Positions 39,630 through 48,356 of a stretch of 64,000 nucleotides of DNA are shown here, in pieces. Made by a program: the position numbers and the translations under genes. Source of the stretch: Erwinia sp. HDF1-3R (GTDB taxonomy: Bacteria > Pseudomonadota > Gammaproteobacteria > Enterobacterales > Enterobacteriaceae); the NCBI RefSeq assembly GCF_039621855.1, contig NZ_CP155071.1, positions 2,170,001 through 2,234,000 on the forward strand, in the 5' to 3' direction. Within the stretch, counting starts at the first letter, position 1; the number at the start of each line of letters is the position of its first letter. Under the pieces are notes generated by a model. It was not told where the DNA came from. It saw only the letters and a program-made list of their open reading frames with translations, and ran no database searches.

Positions 39630-39754
39630 TATTACGCCTGATAAAAATGAAAAGCCGCCTATTATCGGGTATAGACGGCAGCAGAACAACCTCTCATCAC
39701 TAAGGATATCCTCTTAGCGCACGGACGATTAAATTTCTGACGTTTTTTTCCGCA

Positions 39755-40195
39755 TCAGGATTCAATAAAGGTGTTTTTGACGCGCGCTGAGCGCTTGAAA
39801 TAGGGCACAAATAGCGCCGCCGCCAGCAGCGAAAGCAGAAGCGCGCGCAGAGCCGCATCGTCGCTCACCGGTGAGAACGCAAAGGTTTTCATTGCCAGCA
39901 CCACGGTTAGCAGCAGCCAGATTATATAATGGCGGGGCAGACGGCGCGATCGTCGGCAGAATATCCACGTAACCCAGAGGCTGTAACCCAATACAACCAG
40001 CGACGTTACCAGCGAAATACTCCACTGCAGCGCAAAAGCATGGGTGTTAGTGAAAAGCGCAGCGCGCAGCGCCGGCGTGAGTAATGCGCTCAGATACATG
40101 GCAACCATCAGGGCGCTGGTGAGCATGGTCATAATCAGCCAGGCAAGAGGGACCAGAAGGAGTCCGGAGATTCGCACTTTACTGTCATCAGACAC
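39755..40195 (-). CDS. ydgK: DUF2569 inner-membrane protein YdgK
   Basis: A 146-residue protein with four hydrophobic segments and the start VRISGLLLVPLAWLI typical of DUF2569. In E. coli ydgK lies between cnu and rsxA, the same place as here. Function unknown. Confidence 0.88.
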   Translation of the reverse strand: MSDDSKVRISGLLLVPLAWLIMTMLTSALMVAMYLSALLTPALRAALFTNTHAFALQWSISLVTSLVVLGYSLWVTWIFCRRSRRLPRHYIIWLLLTVVLAMKTFAFSPVSDDAALRALLLSLLAAALFVPYFKRSARVKNTFIES

Positions 40196-40295
40196 AATAT
40201 TTCCTTAGCAAAACGGCGATGAGCACCCCCGATATTATCCCCAGTTGGGCGCCGGGGCAGAGGTAAAAACAGGCCAGTTCATTGACAGGTGAAAC

Positions 40296-40511
40296 TTACA
40301 CCACATAGCGCCAGACCGATTTAGGCACCTGGCCCAGGTCAAACAGGCGGCCACCGGACGCCAGCTCGGCCCGTCGATGGTCGGCAGCACGGTACATATT
40401 TATGATGTCGGCACTGTTGGTCAACGAGTAGTTCAGATGATCAAACAGTTTTTCCAGGCTTTCCAGCGAGCTAACTTTACGAAATTTTAACAGATAATCG
40501 TGGACAGTCAT
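40296..40511 (-). CDS. cnu: Hha/YmoA-family protein Cnu (YdgT)
   Basis: A 71-residue partner of H-NS/StpA that strengthens silencing, in the Hha/YmoA family; in E. coli it also binds an oriC-proximal site. The sequence [40 protein letters not shown] and VPKSVWRYV is almost identical to E. coli Cnu. In E. coli blr and ydgJ follow; here the sugar block is inserted, and I could not find blr. Confidence 0.97.
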   Translation of the reverse strand: MTVHDYLLKFRKVSSLESLEKLFDHLNYSLTNSADIINMYRAADHRRAELASGGRLFDLGQVPKSVWRYVV

Positions 40512-41010
40512 GATGATCGTCAGGGGGTAATAATTATGAGGGAACCAGTATAAAGATCGGCGGGCAGCTGTCCAGAGAGTGATGGGGCAATTACCTGTAA
40601 ATTCTGCATAAAATCTGCAATAAGGCCGAAATTTTGCTCAGTGTTGGCTGCTATTTATTCACCCCCCGTCTCAGATGGCCGTGCCGGCTGCGGCACAGCT
40701 CACAAAACATGAAAATATCTGCCTTCCTGAATGACTAAAATAGCCCTTTAAAATCCTGCATTTCTGCTGTAATCGTTTCCACCGTGCGAAGTGATAAACG
40801 ATTCTCTTTATTACACTTATTTAACATTAGCTTTAGTGTGCAGACGCATTTGTCCATAGCGACAGCAGATAAATGCAGCTTCCTGTCCCGACGTAACGTC
40901 TTTTATTAAATGCGTTTTGTGAGCATTGTCGAAAATGTTTTTTCGACTTTAGTCCAGGCTTAAGCCGGGTTTTATCCTGAACAACGACATCCCCTCAGAG
41001 GAAAGAAAAC
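40512..41010. other. Divergent control region cnu / ytfQ
   Basis: A 500-base AT-rich spacer holding the GalR/GalS-like operator (below) and, at 40681-40696, a GTGCCG-GCTG-CGGCAC hairpin without T run. The E. coli small gene blr is not recognisable in it. The ribosome-binding site AGAGGAAAG precedes ytfQ. Confidence 0.45.
40767..40807. promoter_or_regulatory. GalR/GalS-type operator pair upstream of ytfQ
   Basis: The minus strand at 40767-40782 reads GTGGAAACGATTACAG, matching the GalR/GalS consensus GTGNAANCGNTTNCAC at all but the last defined base. A second AAACGATT (40796-40803) forms a perfect inverted repeat with AATCGTTT (40771-40778). LacI-family control of the sugar transporter is likely. 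Confidence 0.55.
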
Positions 41011-41967
41011 ATGTGGAAGCGTTTACTCTTAACCACCCTTATCAGTGCCAGCCTGTCCGCTTATGCCGCGGCAGAGTCGATGACGGTGGGCTTTTCGCAG
41101 GTGGGCTCCGAATCGGGCTGGCGTGCGGCAGAAACCAGCGTAGCGAAAAGCGAGGCTAAGAAACGCGGGATTACGCTAAAAATCGCCGACGGTCAGCAGA
41201 AGCAGGAAAATCAAATTAAGGCGGTACGCTCCTTTATCGCGCAGGGTGTGGACGCAATTTTTATCGCCCCGGTGGTACAGACGGGCTGGGAGCCGGTGCT
41301 GGAAGAGGCGCGCGAGGCGAAAATCCCGGTTTTCCTGCTGGACAGGGCCATAGTGGTTAAAGATAAGTCGCTCTATATGGCCGTGGTCACCGCAGATAAC
41401 GTTTACGAGGGCAAACTGATCGGCGACTGGCTGGTAAAAGAGAGAAATGGCAAACCCTGCAATGTGGTTGAGCTACAGGGTACGGTCGGGGCCAGCGTAG
41501 CCATTGACCGGAAAAAAGGCTTTGCGCAGGCCATCGCCGGCGCGCCGGGTATTAAAATCGTGCGTTCCCAGTCCGGCGACTTCACCCGCAGCAAGGGTAA
41601 GGAAGTCATGGAGAGCTTTATCAAGGCGGAGAACAACGGTAAAAACATCTGCATGGTGTTCGCCCACAATGATGATATGGCAATTGGTGCCATTCAGGCG
41701 ATTAAGGAAGCGGGTCTTAAGCCCGGTAAAGATATTCTCACCGGTTCCATTGACGGCGTGCCGGATATTTATAAAGCCATGCTGGCGGGGGAGGCCAACG
41801 CCAACGTTGAACTGACACCGGATATGGCAGGGCCGGCCTTTGATGCGCTGGAGAAGTTCAAAAAAGAGGGGACCGTGCCGCCCAAAATTATCAAAACGGA
41901 ATCCCGGTTATTCCTGCCTGCCGATGCGCAATCTCAGGCCGACAAGAAAAAAGGAATGGGTTACTGA
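41011..41967 (+). CDS. ytfQ: Galactofuranose-binding periplasmic protein
   Basis: A substrate-binding protein for a hexose/pentose ABC importer; E. coli YtfQ binds galactofuranose. The 318 residues have a signal peptide ending near AYAAAES. Family residues include TVGFSQVGSESGWRAAETSV, IADGQQKQENQIKAVRSF, VFLLDRAI and SIDGVPDIYKAMLAGEANAN. A hairpin terminator/attenuator lies between it and ytfR, which would favour excess binding protein. Arabinofuranose or another furanose as substrate cannot be excluded. Confidence 0.95.
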   Translation: MWKRLLLTTLISASLSAYAAAESMTVGFSQVGSESGWRAAETSVAKSEAKKRGITLKIADGQQKQENQIKAVRSFIAQGVDAIFIAPVVQTGWEPVLEEAREAKIPVFLLDRAIVVKDKSLYMAVVTADNVYEGKLIGDWLVKERNGKPCNVVELQGTVGASVAIDRKKGFAQAIAGAPGIKIVRSQSGDFTRSKGKEVMESFIKAENNGKNICMVFAHNDDMAIGAIQAIKEAGLKPGKDILTGSIDGVPDIYKAMLAGEANANVELTPDMAGPAFDALEKFKKEGTVPPKIIKTESRLFLPADAQSQADKKKGMGY

Positions 41968-41975
41968 CCCCCGCG

Positions 41976-42000
41976 CCGCCCGCATCAGGGCGGTTTTTTT
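41976..42000 (+). terminator. Attenuating terminator ytfQ-ytfR
   Basis: CCGCCC-GCATCA-GGGCGG-TTTTTTT directly after ytfQ and within the operon. It would lower transcription of the downstream transporter genes. Confidence 0.8.
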
Positions 42001-42019
42001 ATGGTAGAGGCGAAGCCGT

Positions 42020-43546
42020 ATGACTCTGCAACACTCTTCTCCACCGCCGCTGCTGAGCATAAGCGGCGTCAGTAAACTTTTTCCCGGCGTTAAGGCACTG
42101 GATAACGTCTCCTTTGACATACGGCCCGGCGAAATTATGGCGCTGCTAGGTGAAAACGGCGCCGGAAAATCGACCCTGATTAAAGTGCTGACTGGCGTTT
42201 ATCAGCGTAATGCGGGCACTATTCTGCTGTCAGGCCGGGAGATTAGCCCACACAGCACCGCAGATGCGCAGGCCATGGGCATTGGCACGGTTTATCAGGA
42301 AGTGAATCTGCTGCCGAATATGTCGGTCGCCGATAACCTGTTTATTGGTCGCGAGCCACGCCGGCTGGGGTTCATCAACCGGCGTACCTTAATACAAAAC
42401 GCCAGGACGCTGCTGCGCCGCTATGGCTTTGAACTGGATGTCACCCGTCCTCTGGGTCAGTATTCGGTGGCGATGCAGCAAATCATTGCCATCTGCCGCG
42501 CCGTCGATCTCTCGGCTAAGGTCCTGATCCTTGATGAACCGACCGCCAGCCTGGATGCCAGCGAGGTGACAATGCTCTTTACGCTGATGCGGCAGCTGAA
42601 GGATCGCGGCATGAGCCTGATTTTTGTTACTCATTTCCTCGATCAGGTCTACAGGATCAGCGATCGCATCACCGTGTTACGCAATGGACAATTTGTTGCC
42701 AGCCGGGACACTGACGGGCTGGCACAGATTGACCTGATAAAACTGATGCTGGGACATGAACTGCTGGAGACTGCCCTGCAGCGCGCAGGAAGTACCCTCA
42801 AGAGCAATCAGCCCGTGGTCGAATTCAAAAATTACGGCCGGAAGGGAACGATTGCACCCTTTGACCTCAGCGTGCGCCCCGGCGAAGCGGTGGGGCTGGC
42901 AGGGCTGCTCGGCTCCGGACGTACCGAAACGGCCGAGCTGCTGTTTGGCATCAGACGCGCCGACAGCGGTAGCGCTTTCGTTAAGGGTAAAAAGCGAACG
43001 ATCCGCACGCCAGCCCAGGCGTCCCGTCTGGGGATCGGGTTCTGCCCTGAAGATCGTAAAACTGACGGCATCATTGGCGCGGCGTCGGTGCGTGAAAATA
43101 TTATCCTCGCCCTGCAGGCACAGCGTGGCTGGCTCAGGCCGATAAAAAAACGGGAGCAGCAGGAGATTGCCGGTCGCTTTATCAAAAGCCTGGGCATCAG
43201 GACGCCTGATGCAGAACAGCCCGTCGAATTGCTCTCCGGCGGCAATCAGCAAAAGGTGCTGCTGTCGCGCTGGCTGGTGACCCGGCCACAGTTTCTCATC
43301 CTGGATGAGCCCACGCGCGGGATTGACGTCGGCGCGCATGCCGAAATCATCCGTTTGATCGAGTCACTCTGTGCGGACGGGCTGGCCCTGCTGGTTATCT
43401 CTTCCGAGCTGGAGGAGCTGGTGGGCTATGCGGATCGGGTGGTGATCCTCCGGGATCGCCAGCAGGTGGCCGAAATTGGGCTGGAGCACCTTTCGGTATC
43501 GTCAATCGTCGGGGCCATTGCAGCCGGAGGAGATCAGCATGCCTGA
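42020..43546 (+). CDS. ytfR: Sugar ABC transporter ATP-binding protein YtfR
   Basis: Double-ATPase subunit (508 aa) of the ytfQRT-yjfF importer. The N-terminal half has Walker [10 protein letters not shown] and Walker B VLILDEPTASLD. The C-terminal half has a degenerate Walker A (GLLGSGRTET) but an intact signature [15 protein letters not shown] and Walker [15 protein letters not shown]. This asymmetry is normal for the monosaccharide (CUT2) family. Its stop overlaps the ytfT start by 8 bases. Confidence 0.95.
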   Translation: MTLQHSSPPPLLSISGVSKLFPGVKALDNVSFDIRPGEIMALLGENGAGKSTLIKVLTGVYQRNAGTILLSGREISPHSTADAQAMGIGTVYQEVNLLPNMSVADNLFIGREPRRLGFINRRTLIQNARTLLRRYGFELDVTRPLGQYSVAMQQIIAICRAVDLSAKVLILDEPTASLDASEVTMLFTLMRQLKDRGMSLIFVTHFLDQVYRISDRITVLRNGQFVASRDTDGLAQIDLIKLMLGHELLETALQRAGSTLKSNQPVVEFKNYGRKGTIAPFDLSVRPGEAVGLAGLLGSGRTETAELLFGIRRADSGSAFVKGKKRTIRTPAQASRLGIGFCPEDRKTDGIIGAASVRENIILALQAQRGWLRPIKKREQQEIAGRFIKSLGIRTPDAEQPVELLSGGNQQKVLLSRWLVTRPQFLILDEPTRGIDVGAHAEIIRLIESLCADGLALLVISSELEELVGYADRVVILRDRQQVAEIGLEHLSVSSIVGAIAAGGDQHA

Positions 43547-44558
43547 ATCCTCTCTCGTCCCGGCTAAGCTGCAACGGTATAAACGCAGACTGCCTGCGGG
43601 GATGCCGCAAATTGCCGCGTTAATTGTGGTGCTGATTGTCGACAGCCTGGTTGCCAGTAACTTTTTTGCGATTCACCTGCAGGATGGCAGGCTGTTCGGT
43701 AGCCCGGTCGATATTCTTAACCGCGCCGCCCCGGTTGCACTGCTGTCGATCGGTATGACGCTGGTGATCGCCACCGGCGGGATCGATCTCTCCGTCGGTG
43801 CCGTAATGGCCATTGCGGGTGCCACGGCGGCCACGCTGACCGTTTCCGGCCACGGGCTGCCAACGGTTATTCTGGTGACGCTCGGCAGCGGGGTACTTTG
43901 CGGATTGTGGAACGGCATGCTGGTTGCGTTACTGAGAATTCAGCCGTTTGTCGCGACGCTGATTCTGATGGTGGCCGGGCGTGGCATTGCGCAGCTGATT
44001 ACCCAAGGGCAAATCGTCACGTTTGACAGTGAGTCACTGGCGCGGATAGGGAGCGGCACGCTTTTGCTGCTGCCGGTGCCGGTCTGGATAACGCTGGCCG
44101 TGGCGCTGCTGGTCTGGCTGGTCTGTCGTAAAACGGCGCTGGGGATGTTTATCGAGGCGGTGGGGATCAACCTGCGCGCTGCGCGCAATGCTGGCGTCAA
44201 CGGCTGGCTGATTGTGATGTCGACCTATGTGATCAGCGGGCTGTGCGCGGCGGTGGCGGGGCTGATTGTTGCGGCAGATATCCGTGGTGCCGATGCGAAT
44301 AATGCGGGGCTTTGGCTGGAGCTGGATGCCATTCTGGCAGTGGTGATCGGCGGGGCATCGCTCATGGGCGGCCGCTTTAACCTGCTGCTCTCGCTGGTGG
44401 GCGCGCTGATTATTCAGGCGATGAATACCGGCATTCTGCTGTCAGGTTTCCCGCCGGAGTTGAATCAGGTGGTGAAAGCCGTGGTGGTGATGGTGGTGCT
44501 GCTGATTCAGACGCCGCGCGTTATTCAATTATTTAAACGAGGGGGCAAAGGTGATTAA
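43539..44558 (+). CDS. ytfT: Sugar ABC transporter permease YtfT
   Basis: One of two permease subunits (339 aa, about 8-9 helices). The CUT2 permease motif GIDLSVGAVMAIAGATAA lies near residue 85, with AVGINLRAARNAGVN in the cytoplasmic loop. The start is the ATG at 43539 after GGAGGAG. The end overlaps the yjfF start by 8 bases. Confidence 0.94.
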   Translation: MPESSLVPAKLQRYKRRLPAGMPQIAALIVVLIVDSLVASNFFAIHLQDGRLFGSPVDILNRAAPVALLSIGMTLVIATGGIDLSVGAVMAIAGATAATLTVSGHGLPTVILVTLGSGVLCGLWNGMLVALLRIQPFVATLILMVAGRGIAQLITQGQIVTFDSESLARIGSGTLLLLPVPVWITLAVALLVWLVCRKTALGMFIEAVGINLRAARNAGVNGWLIVMSTYVISGLCAAVAGLIVAADIRGADANNAGLWLELDAILAVVIGGASLMGGRFNLLLSLVGALIIQAMNTGILLSGFPPELNQVVKAVVVMVVLLIQTPRVIQLFKRGGKGD

Positions 44559-45555
44559 ACGTCATCTGCCGTTGATGATTACTTTGCTGGTATTCGTCGC
44601 AGGTTATCTTTTTTGTCTGGCGCAGTTTCCCGGCTTTGCTTCCACCCGGGTGATTGCCAATATCCTGACGGATAACGCCTTCCTCGGCATTATTGCAGTC
44701 GGTATGACGTTTGTGGTTCTCTCTGGCGGTATCGATCTGTCGGTTGGGGCGGTGATCGCCTTTACCGGCGTTTTTCTGGCGCGGGCGATTGGAGATTATC
44801 ATCTGGATCCCTGGCTGGCATTCGCGCTGGTGATGGTATTAGGGGCAGCATTTGGCGCCATGATGGGCTGGCTAATCGATGCGCTTAAAATTCCGGCTTT
44901 TATTATTACCTTAGCCGGGATGTTTTTTCTGCGCGGCAGCAGTTATCTGGTGGCGGAGAGTTCAATACCCATCGACCATCCGCTGTATAGCACGCTGTCG
45001 GGCATGGCGTGGAGGCTTCCCGGTGGCGGGCGGTTAAGTCTGCTGGCGGTTATTATGCTAGTGGTGGTGGGGTTCGGCATTGTACTGGCTCAACGCACCC
45101 GTTTTGGTAATGAGGTTTATGCGATTGGCGGGAATGCGACGTCAGCGCGACTGATGGGAATTTCGACCCGTAGCACCACGGTTCGTATTTATATGCTTTC
45201 CTCGGCGCTGGCCACTCTGGCTGGGATCGTTTTTTCCGTCTATACCTCGGCGGGTTACGCGCTTGCGGGTATGGGGGTGGAGCTGGATGCGATTGCCTCG
45301 GTGGTTATTGGCGGTACGCTGCTGTCGGGTGGCGTAGGTACGGTGCTCGGCACGCTGTTTGGCGTGCTGATTCAGGGTTTAATTCAGACATGGATTAATT
45401 TCGACGGCACGCTGAGTTCGTGGTGGACCAAGATCGCCATCGGGATCCTGCTGTTTGTTTTTATTGCGTTGCAGAGGTTGCTGACGGTGATGTGGGACCG
45501 CCAGCAGAACGCGCCGGTGAAACGGGTGACGCCTCAGGCAGGCGTAGGTGAATGA
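44551..45555 (+). CDS. yjfF: Sugar ABC transporter permease YjfF
   Basis: The second permease (334 aa, GTG start at 44551). GGIDLSVGAVIAFTGVFLAR, AIGGNATSARLMGISTRSTT and GTLLSGGVGTVLGTLFGVLI match E. coli YjfF strongly. It is the last gene of the operon; repeat island 2 begins right after the stop with no classical terminator. Confidence 0.95.
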   Translation: MIKRHLPLMITLLVFVAGYLFCLAQFPGFASTRVIANILTDNAFLGIIAVGMTFVVLSGGIDLSVGAVIAFTGVFLARAIGDYHLDPWLAFALVMVLGAAFGAMMGWLIDALKIPAFIITLAGMFFLRGSSYLVAESSIPIDHPLYSTLSGMAWRLPGGGRLSLLAVIMLVVVGFGIVLAQRTRFGNEVYAIGGNATSARLMGISTRSTTVRIYMLSSALATLAGIVFSVYTSAGYALAGMGVELDAIASVVIGGTLLSGGVGTVLGTLFGVLIQGLIQTWINFDGTLSSWWTKIAIGILLFVFIALQRLLTVMWDRQQNAPVKRVTPQAGVGE

Positions 45556-45599
45556 GTAGCCACGCTTCGCGTGGTACCTTTGGTTTTGACTGTCGATTG

Positions 45600-45980
45600 G
45601 TCTAAAGCGCTGGTCTGCTATACAGCTGCAATATCTGCGGTGCCGGTGGATAATCCCGGCGTTTGCCGGTTAATTGTTTGGGCTGTCATAGCTGCGGTGT
45701 CGGTGGATAATCCCAGCGTTTGCCGGGCGTCCTCACGCCACGCTTCGCGTGGTGCCTTTGGCTCCGACGCCAGGCCGGACGGCCCGGTCGCGAGCGGGCG
45801 TCCCTGCCCGCCGCTCCCTGAGTGCAGCATCCCTGCTGCCCTCGCCTGGCCTTCCGTCTGCGCCGCAGCGCTGCGGATTGCCCGTCAACCGCAGGGATTG
45901 TCCCCCTCCCGGGCTTCAGAGCCGCTTCAGGTCAGGCCCTGTAAACTCGCAGGGTCTTGAGCTGCTAAGCTAACCCAGCC
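45600..45980 (-). repeat. Family B unit 1
   Basis: Lacks the GCTATTTCCTGCACACCCAA leader of the later units. It has two 57-bp subrepeats and the core. Minus-strand hairpins are CGGGC-AGGGAC-GCCCG (45795-45810) and GCAGC-AGGGAT-GCTGC (45824-45839). Confidence 0.85.
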
Positions 45981-46438
45981 GCTATTTCCTGCACACCCAA
46001 CGTCCCCGGGATGTAGTCACCTGGCTGCAAAAATTACTGCGTATGGGGGAAAATCCCAACGCTTGTCGGTTGGTTTTGTCCGCTGCAATATCGGCTTTGC
46101 CGGTGGATAATCCCGGCGGTTGCCGGTCAGTTGTTTGGGCTGCAATATCTGCGGTGTCGGTGGATAATCCCGGCGTATGCCGGGCGTCCTCACGCCACGC
46201 TTCGCGTGGTGCCTTTTGCTCCGACTTCAGGCCGGACGGCCCGGTCGCGAGCGGGCGTCCTGCCCGCCGCTCCCTGAGTGCAGCATCCCTGCTGCCCTCG
46301 CCTGGCCCTCCGTCTGCGCCGCAGCGCTGCGGATTGTCCGTCAACCGCAGGGATTGTCCACCTCCCGGGCTTCAGAGCCGCTTCAGGTCAGGCCCTGTAA
46401 ACTCGCAGGGTTTTGAGCTGCATTAAGCTATCCAAACT
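45981..46438 (-). repeat. Family B unit 2 (458 bp)
   Basis: Full unit starting GCTATTTCCTGCACACCCAA, with one more 57-bp subrepeat than units 3 and 4 (458 = 401 + 57). The AGGGAT hairpin is at 46280-46295. The neighbouring loop is shortened to AGGAC. Confidence 0.9.
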
Positions 46439-46839
46439 GCTATTTCCTGCACACCCAACGTCCCCGGGATGTAGTCACCTGGCTGCAAAAATTACTGCGT
46501 ATGGGGGAAAATCCCAACGCTTGTCGGTTGGTTTTGTCGGCTGCAATATCTGCGGTGTCGGTGGATAATCCCGGCGGTTGCCGGGCGTCCTCACGCCACG
46601 CTTCGCGTGGTGCCTTTGGCTCCGACTTCAGGCCGGACGGCCCGGTCGCGAGCGGGCGTCCTGCCCGCCGCTCCCTGAGTGCAGCATCCCTGCTGCCCTC
46701 GCCTGGCCCTCCGTCTGCGCCGCAGCGCTGCGGATTGTCCGTCAACCGCAGGGATTGTCCACCTCCCGGGCTTCAGAGCCGCTTCAGGTCAGGCCCTGTA
46801 AACTCGCAGGGTTTTGAGCTGCATTAAGCTATCCAAACT
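46439..46839 (-). repeat. Family B unit 3 (401 bp)
   Basis: Near-identical to unit 4 over its whole length. AGGGAT hairpin at 46681-46696 on the minus strand. Confidence 0.92.
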
Positions 46840-47240
46840 GCTATTTCCTGCACACCCAACGTCCCCGGGATGTAGTCACCTGGCTGCAAAAATTACTGCG
46901 TATGGGGGAAAATCCCAACGCTTGTCGGTTGGTTTTGTCGGCTGCAATATCTGCGGTGTCGGTGGATAATCCCGGCGGTTGCCGGGCGTCCTCACGCCAC
47001 GCTTCGCGTGGTGCCTTTGGCTCCGACTTCAGGCCGGACGGCCCGGTCGCGAGCGGGCGTCCTGCCCGCCGCTCCCTGAGTGCAGCATCCCTGCTGCCCT
47101 CGCCTGGCCCTCCGTCTGCGCCGCAGCGCTGCGGATTGTCCGTCAACCGCAGGGATTGTCCCCCTCCCGGGCTTCAGAGCCGCTTCAGGTCAGGCCCTGT
47201 AAACTCGCAGGGTTTTGAGCTGCATTAAGCTATCCAAACT
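46840..47240 (-). repeat. Family B unit 4 (401 bp)
   Basis: Near-identical to unit 3, exactly 401 bp apart. AGGGAT hairpin at 47082-47097 on the minus strand. Confidence 0.92.
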
Positions 47241-47650
47241 GCTATTTCCTGCACGCCCAACGTCCCCGGGATGTAGTCACCTGGCTGCAAAAATTACTGC
47301 GTATGGGGGAAAATCCCAACGCTTGTCGGTTGGTTTTGTCGGCTGCAATATCTGCGGTGTCGGTGGATAATCCCGGCGGTTGCCGGTTAATTGTTTGGGC
47401 TGTTATAGCTGAGGTGTCGGTGGATAATCCCAGCGTTTGCCGGGCGTCCTCACGCCACGCGTTGCGTGGTGCCTTTGGCTCCGACTCCGGGCCGGACGGC
47501 CCGGTCGCGAGCGGGCGTCCCTGCCCGCCGCTCCCTGAGAGCAGCATCCCTGCTGCCCTCGCCTGGCCCTCCGTCTGCGCCGCAGCGCTGCGGATTGCCC
47601 GTCAACCGCAGGGATTGTCCACCTCTCGGGCTTCTGCGCTGCCTTTAGTG
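47241..47650 (-). repeat. Family B unit 5
   Basis: Begins like units 2-4, has an added 57-bp subrepeat and a more diverged core. AGGGAT hairpin at 47541-47556. It breaks off after the core, where family A begins. Confidence 0.88.
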
Positions 47651-47654
47651 AAAC

Positions 47655-47861
47655 TGCTTTTATCCGCAGCCAGCACAATGCAAAAGGAGCAGGCGGGTGG
47701 GGCCCAGTGACAGTCATTCCGCAGCGCTGAGCGCAGGGAGAAAGACCCTGATGGGCCAGCAGGGATGCTGGCGCAAGGGCAGCCGGAACAGGGATATCGT
47801 TTTATGCCCGATAAGAGAGGTTAACGAGCGGAGGTGTAAGAGCTTACATGTAATTCTAACC
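47655..47861 (+). repeat. Family A core, degenerate copy
   Basis: Shares CACAATGCAAAAGGAGCAG and CGCAGCGCTGAGCGCAGGGAG with the next copy. It has a perfect GCCAGC-AGGGAT-GCTGGC hairpin (47755-47772), then decays (AACAGGGATATC). Confidence 0.8.
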
Positions 47862-48100
47862 GCTCTTACCCACAGCCCGCACAATGCAAAAGGAGCAGAC
47901 GGGTGGGGCCCGGTGACAGGCATTCCGCAGCGCTGAGCGCAGGGAGGAAGACCCGGATGGGCCAGCAGGGATGCTGACCCAAGGGCATGCCGGGACAGGG
48001 ATGTCCCGTCATGCCCGGTCCGAAAGGTCGACGAGCGGAGCGAAGGAACCGCGCCACGCGCGGCGTGAGGACCGCCAGGCACCGGGCCCCACCCGTAGGC
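47862..48100 (+). repeat. Family A core, intact copy
   Basis: Plus-strand hairpins CAGC-AGGGAT-GCTG (47963-47976) and GGGAC-AGGGAT-GTCCC (47992-48007). The second contains ACAGGGATGT, matching the CsrA SELEX core ACARGGAUGU at every position. It is the inverted counterpart of 32486-32720. Confidence 0.85.
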
Positions 48101-48320
48101 GACCCCTCAGGCCTGTGTGGCACCGGGCCCCACCCGCAGGCGACCCCTCAGGCCTGTGCAGCATCGGGCCCCATCCGTAGGCGACCCCTCAGGTCTGGGC
48201 AGCATCGGAACCCACCCGTAGGCGACCCCTCAGGCCTGTGCAGCACCGGGCCCCATCCGTCGGCGACCCCTCAGGCCTGTGCAGTACCGGGCCCCATCCG
48301 CAGGCGACAATCACCGGGCA
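48076..48320 (+). repeat. Family A 41-bp tandem array
   Basis: Six copies of a 41-bp unit (ACCGGGCCCCACCCGTAGG followed by CGACCCCTCAGGCCTGTGCA). The GCGAC words start at 48099, 48140, 48181, 48222, 48263 and 48304, exactly 41 bp apart. Confidence 0.93.
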
Positions 48321-48356
48321 TCAGGCCCCGCTCCAGTTACCCTCCGCCCTGAAGAT

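Larger units (their letters stand above)
45556..48356. repeat. Repeat island 2 (yjfF/araA convergent spacer)
   Basis: A 2.8-kb non-coding island: five family-B units in direct tandem (45.6-47.65 kb), then two family-A cores and a 41-bp tandem array (47.65-48.32 kb). Frames of 60-135 codons recur at exactly the repeat period and have no start signals, so I treat them as artefacts. Confidence 0.9.

Noticed and set aside
46501..47228. Recurrent 108-codon frames (MGENPNACRLVL...) inside island 2
   Set aside because: They repeat exactly with the 401-bp unit, lack ribosome-binding sites, have frames open in several directions because of high GC, and show no known domain. Best explained as repeat artefacts.
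45556..48356. Insertion sequence or transposon remnant
   Set aside because: No transposase fragment, terminal inverted repeats or target duplication could be found; internal tandem structure is unlike an IS.
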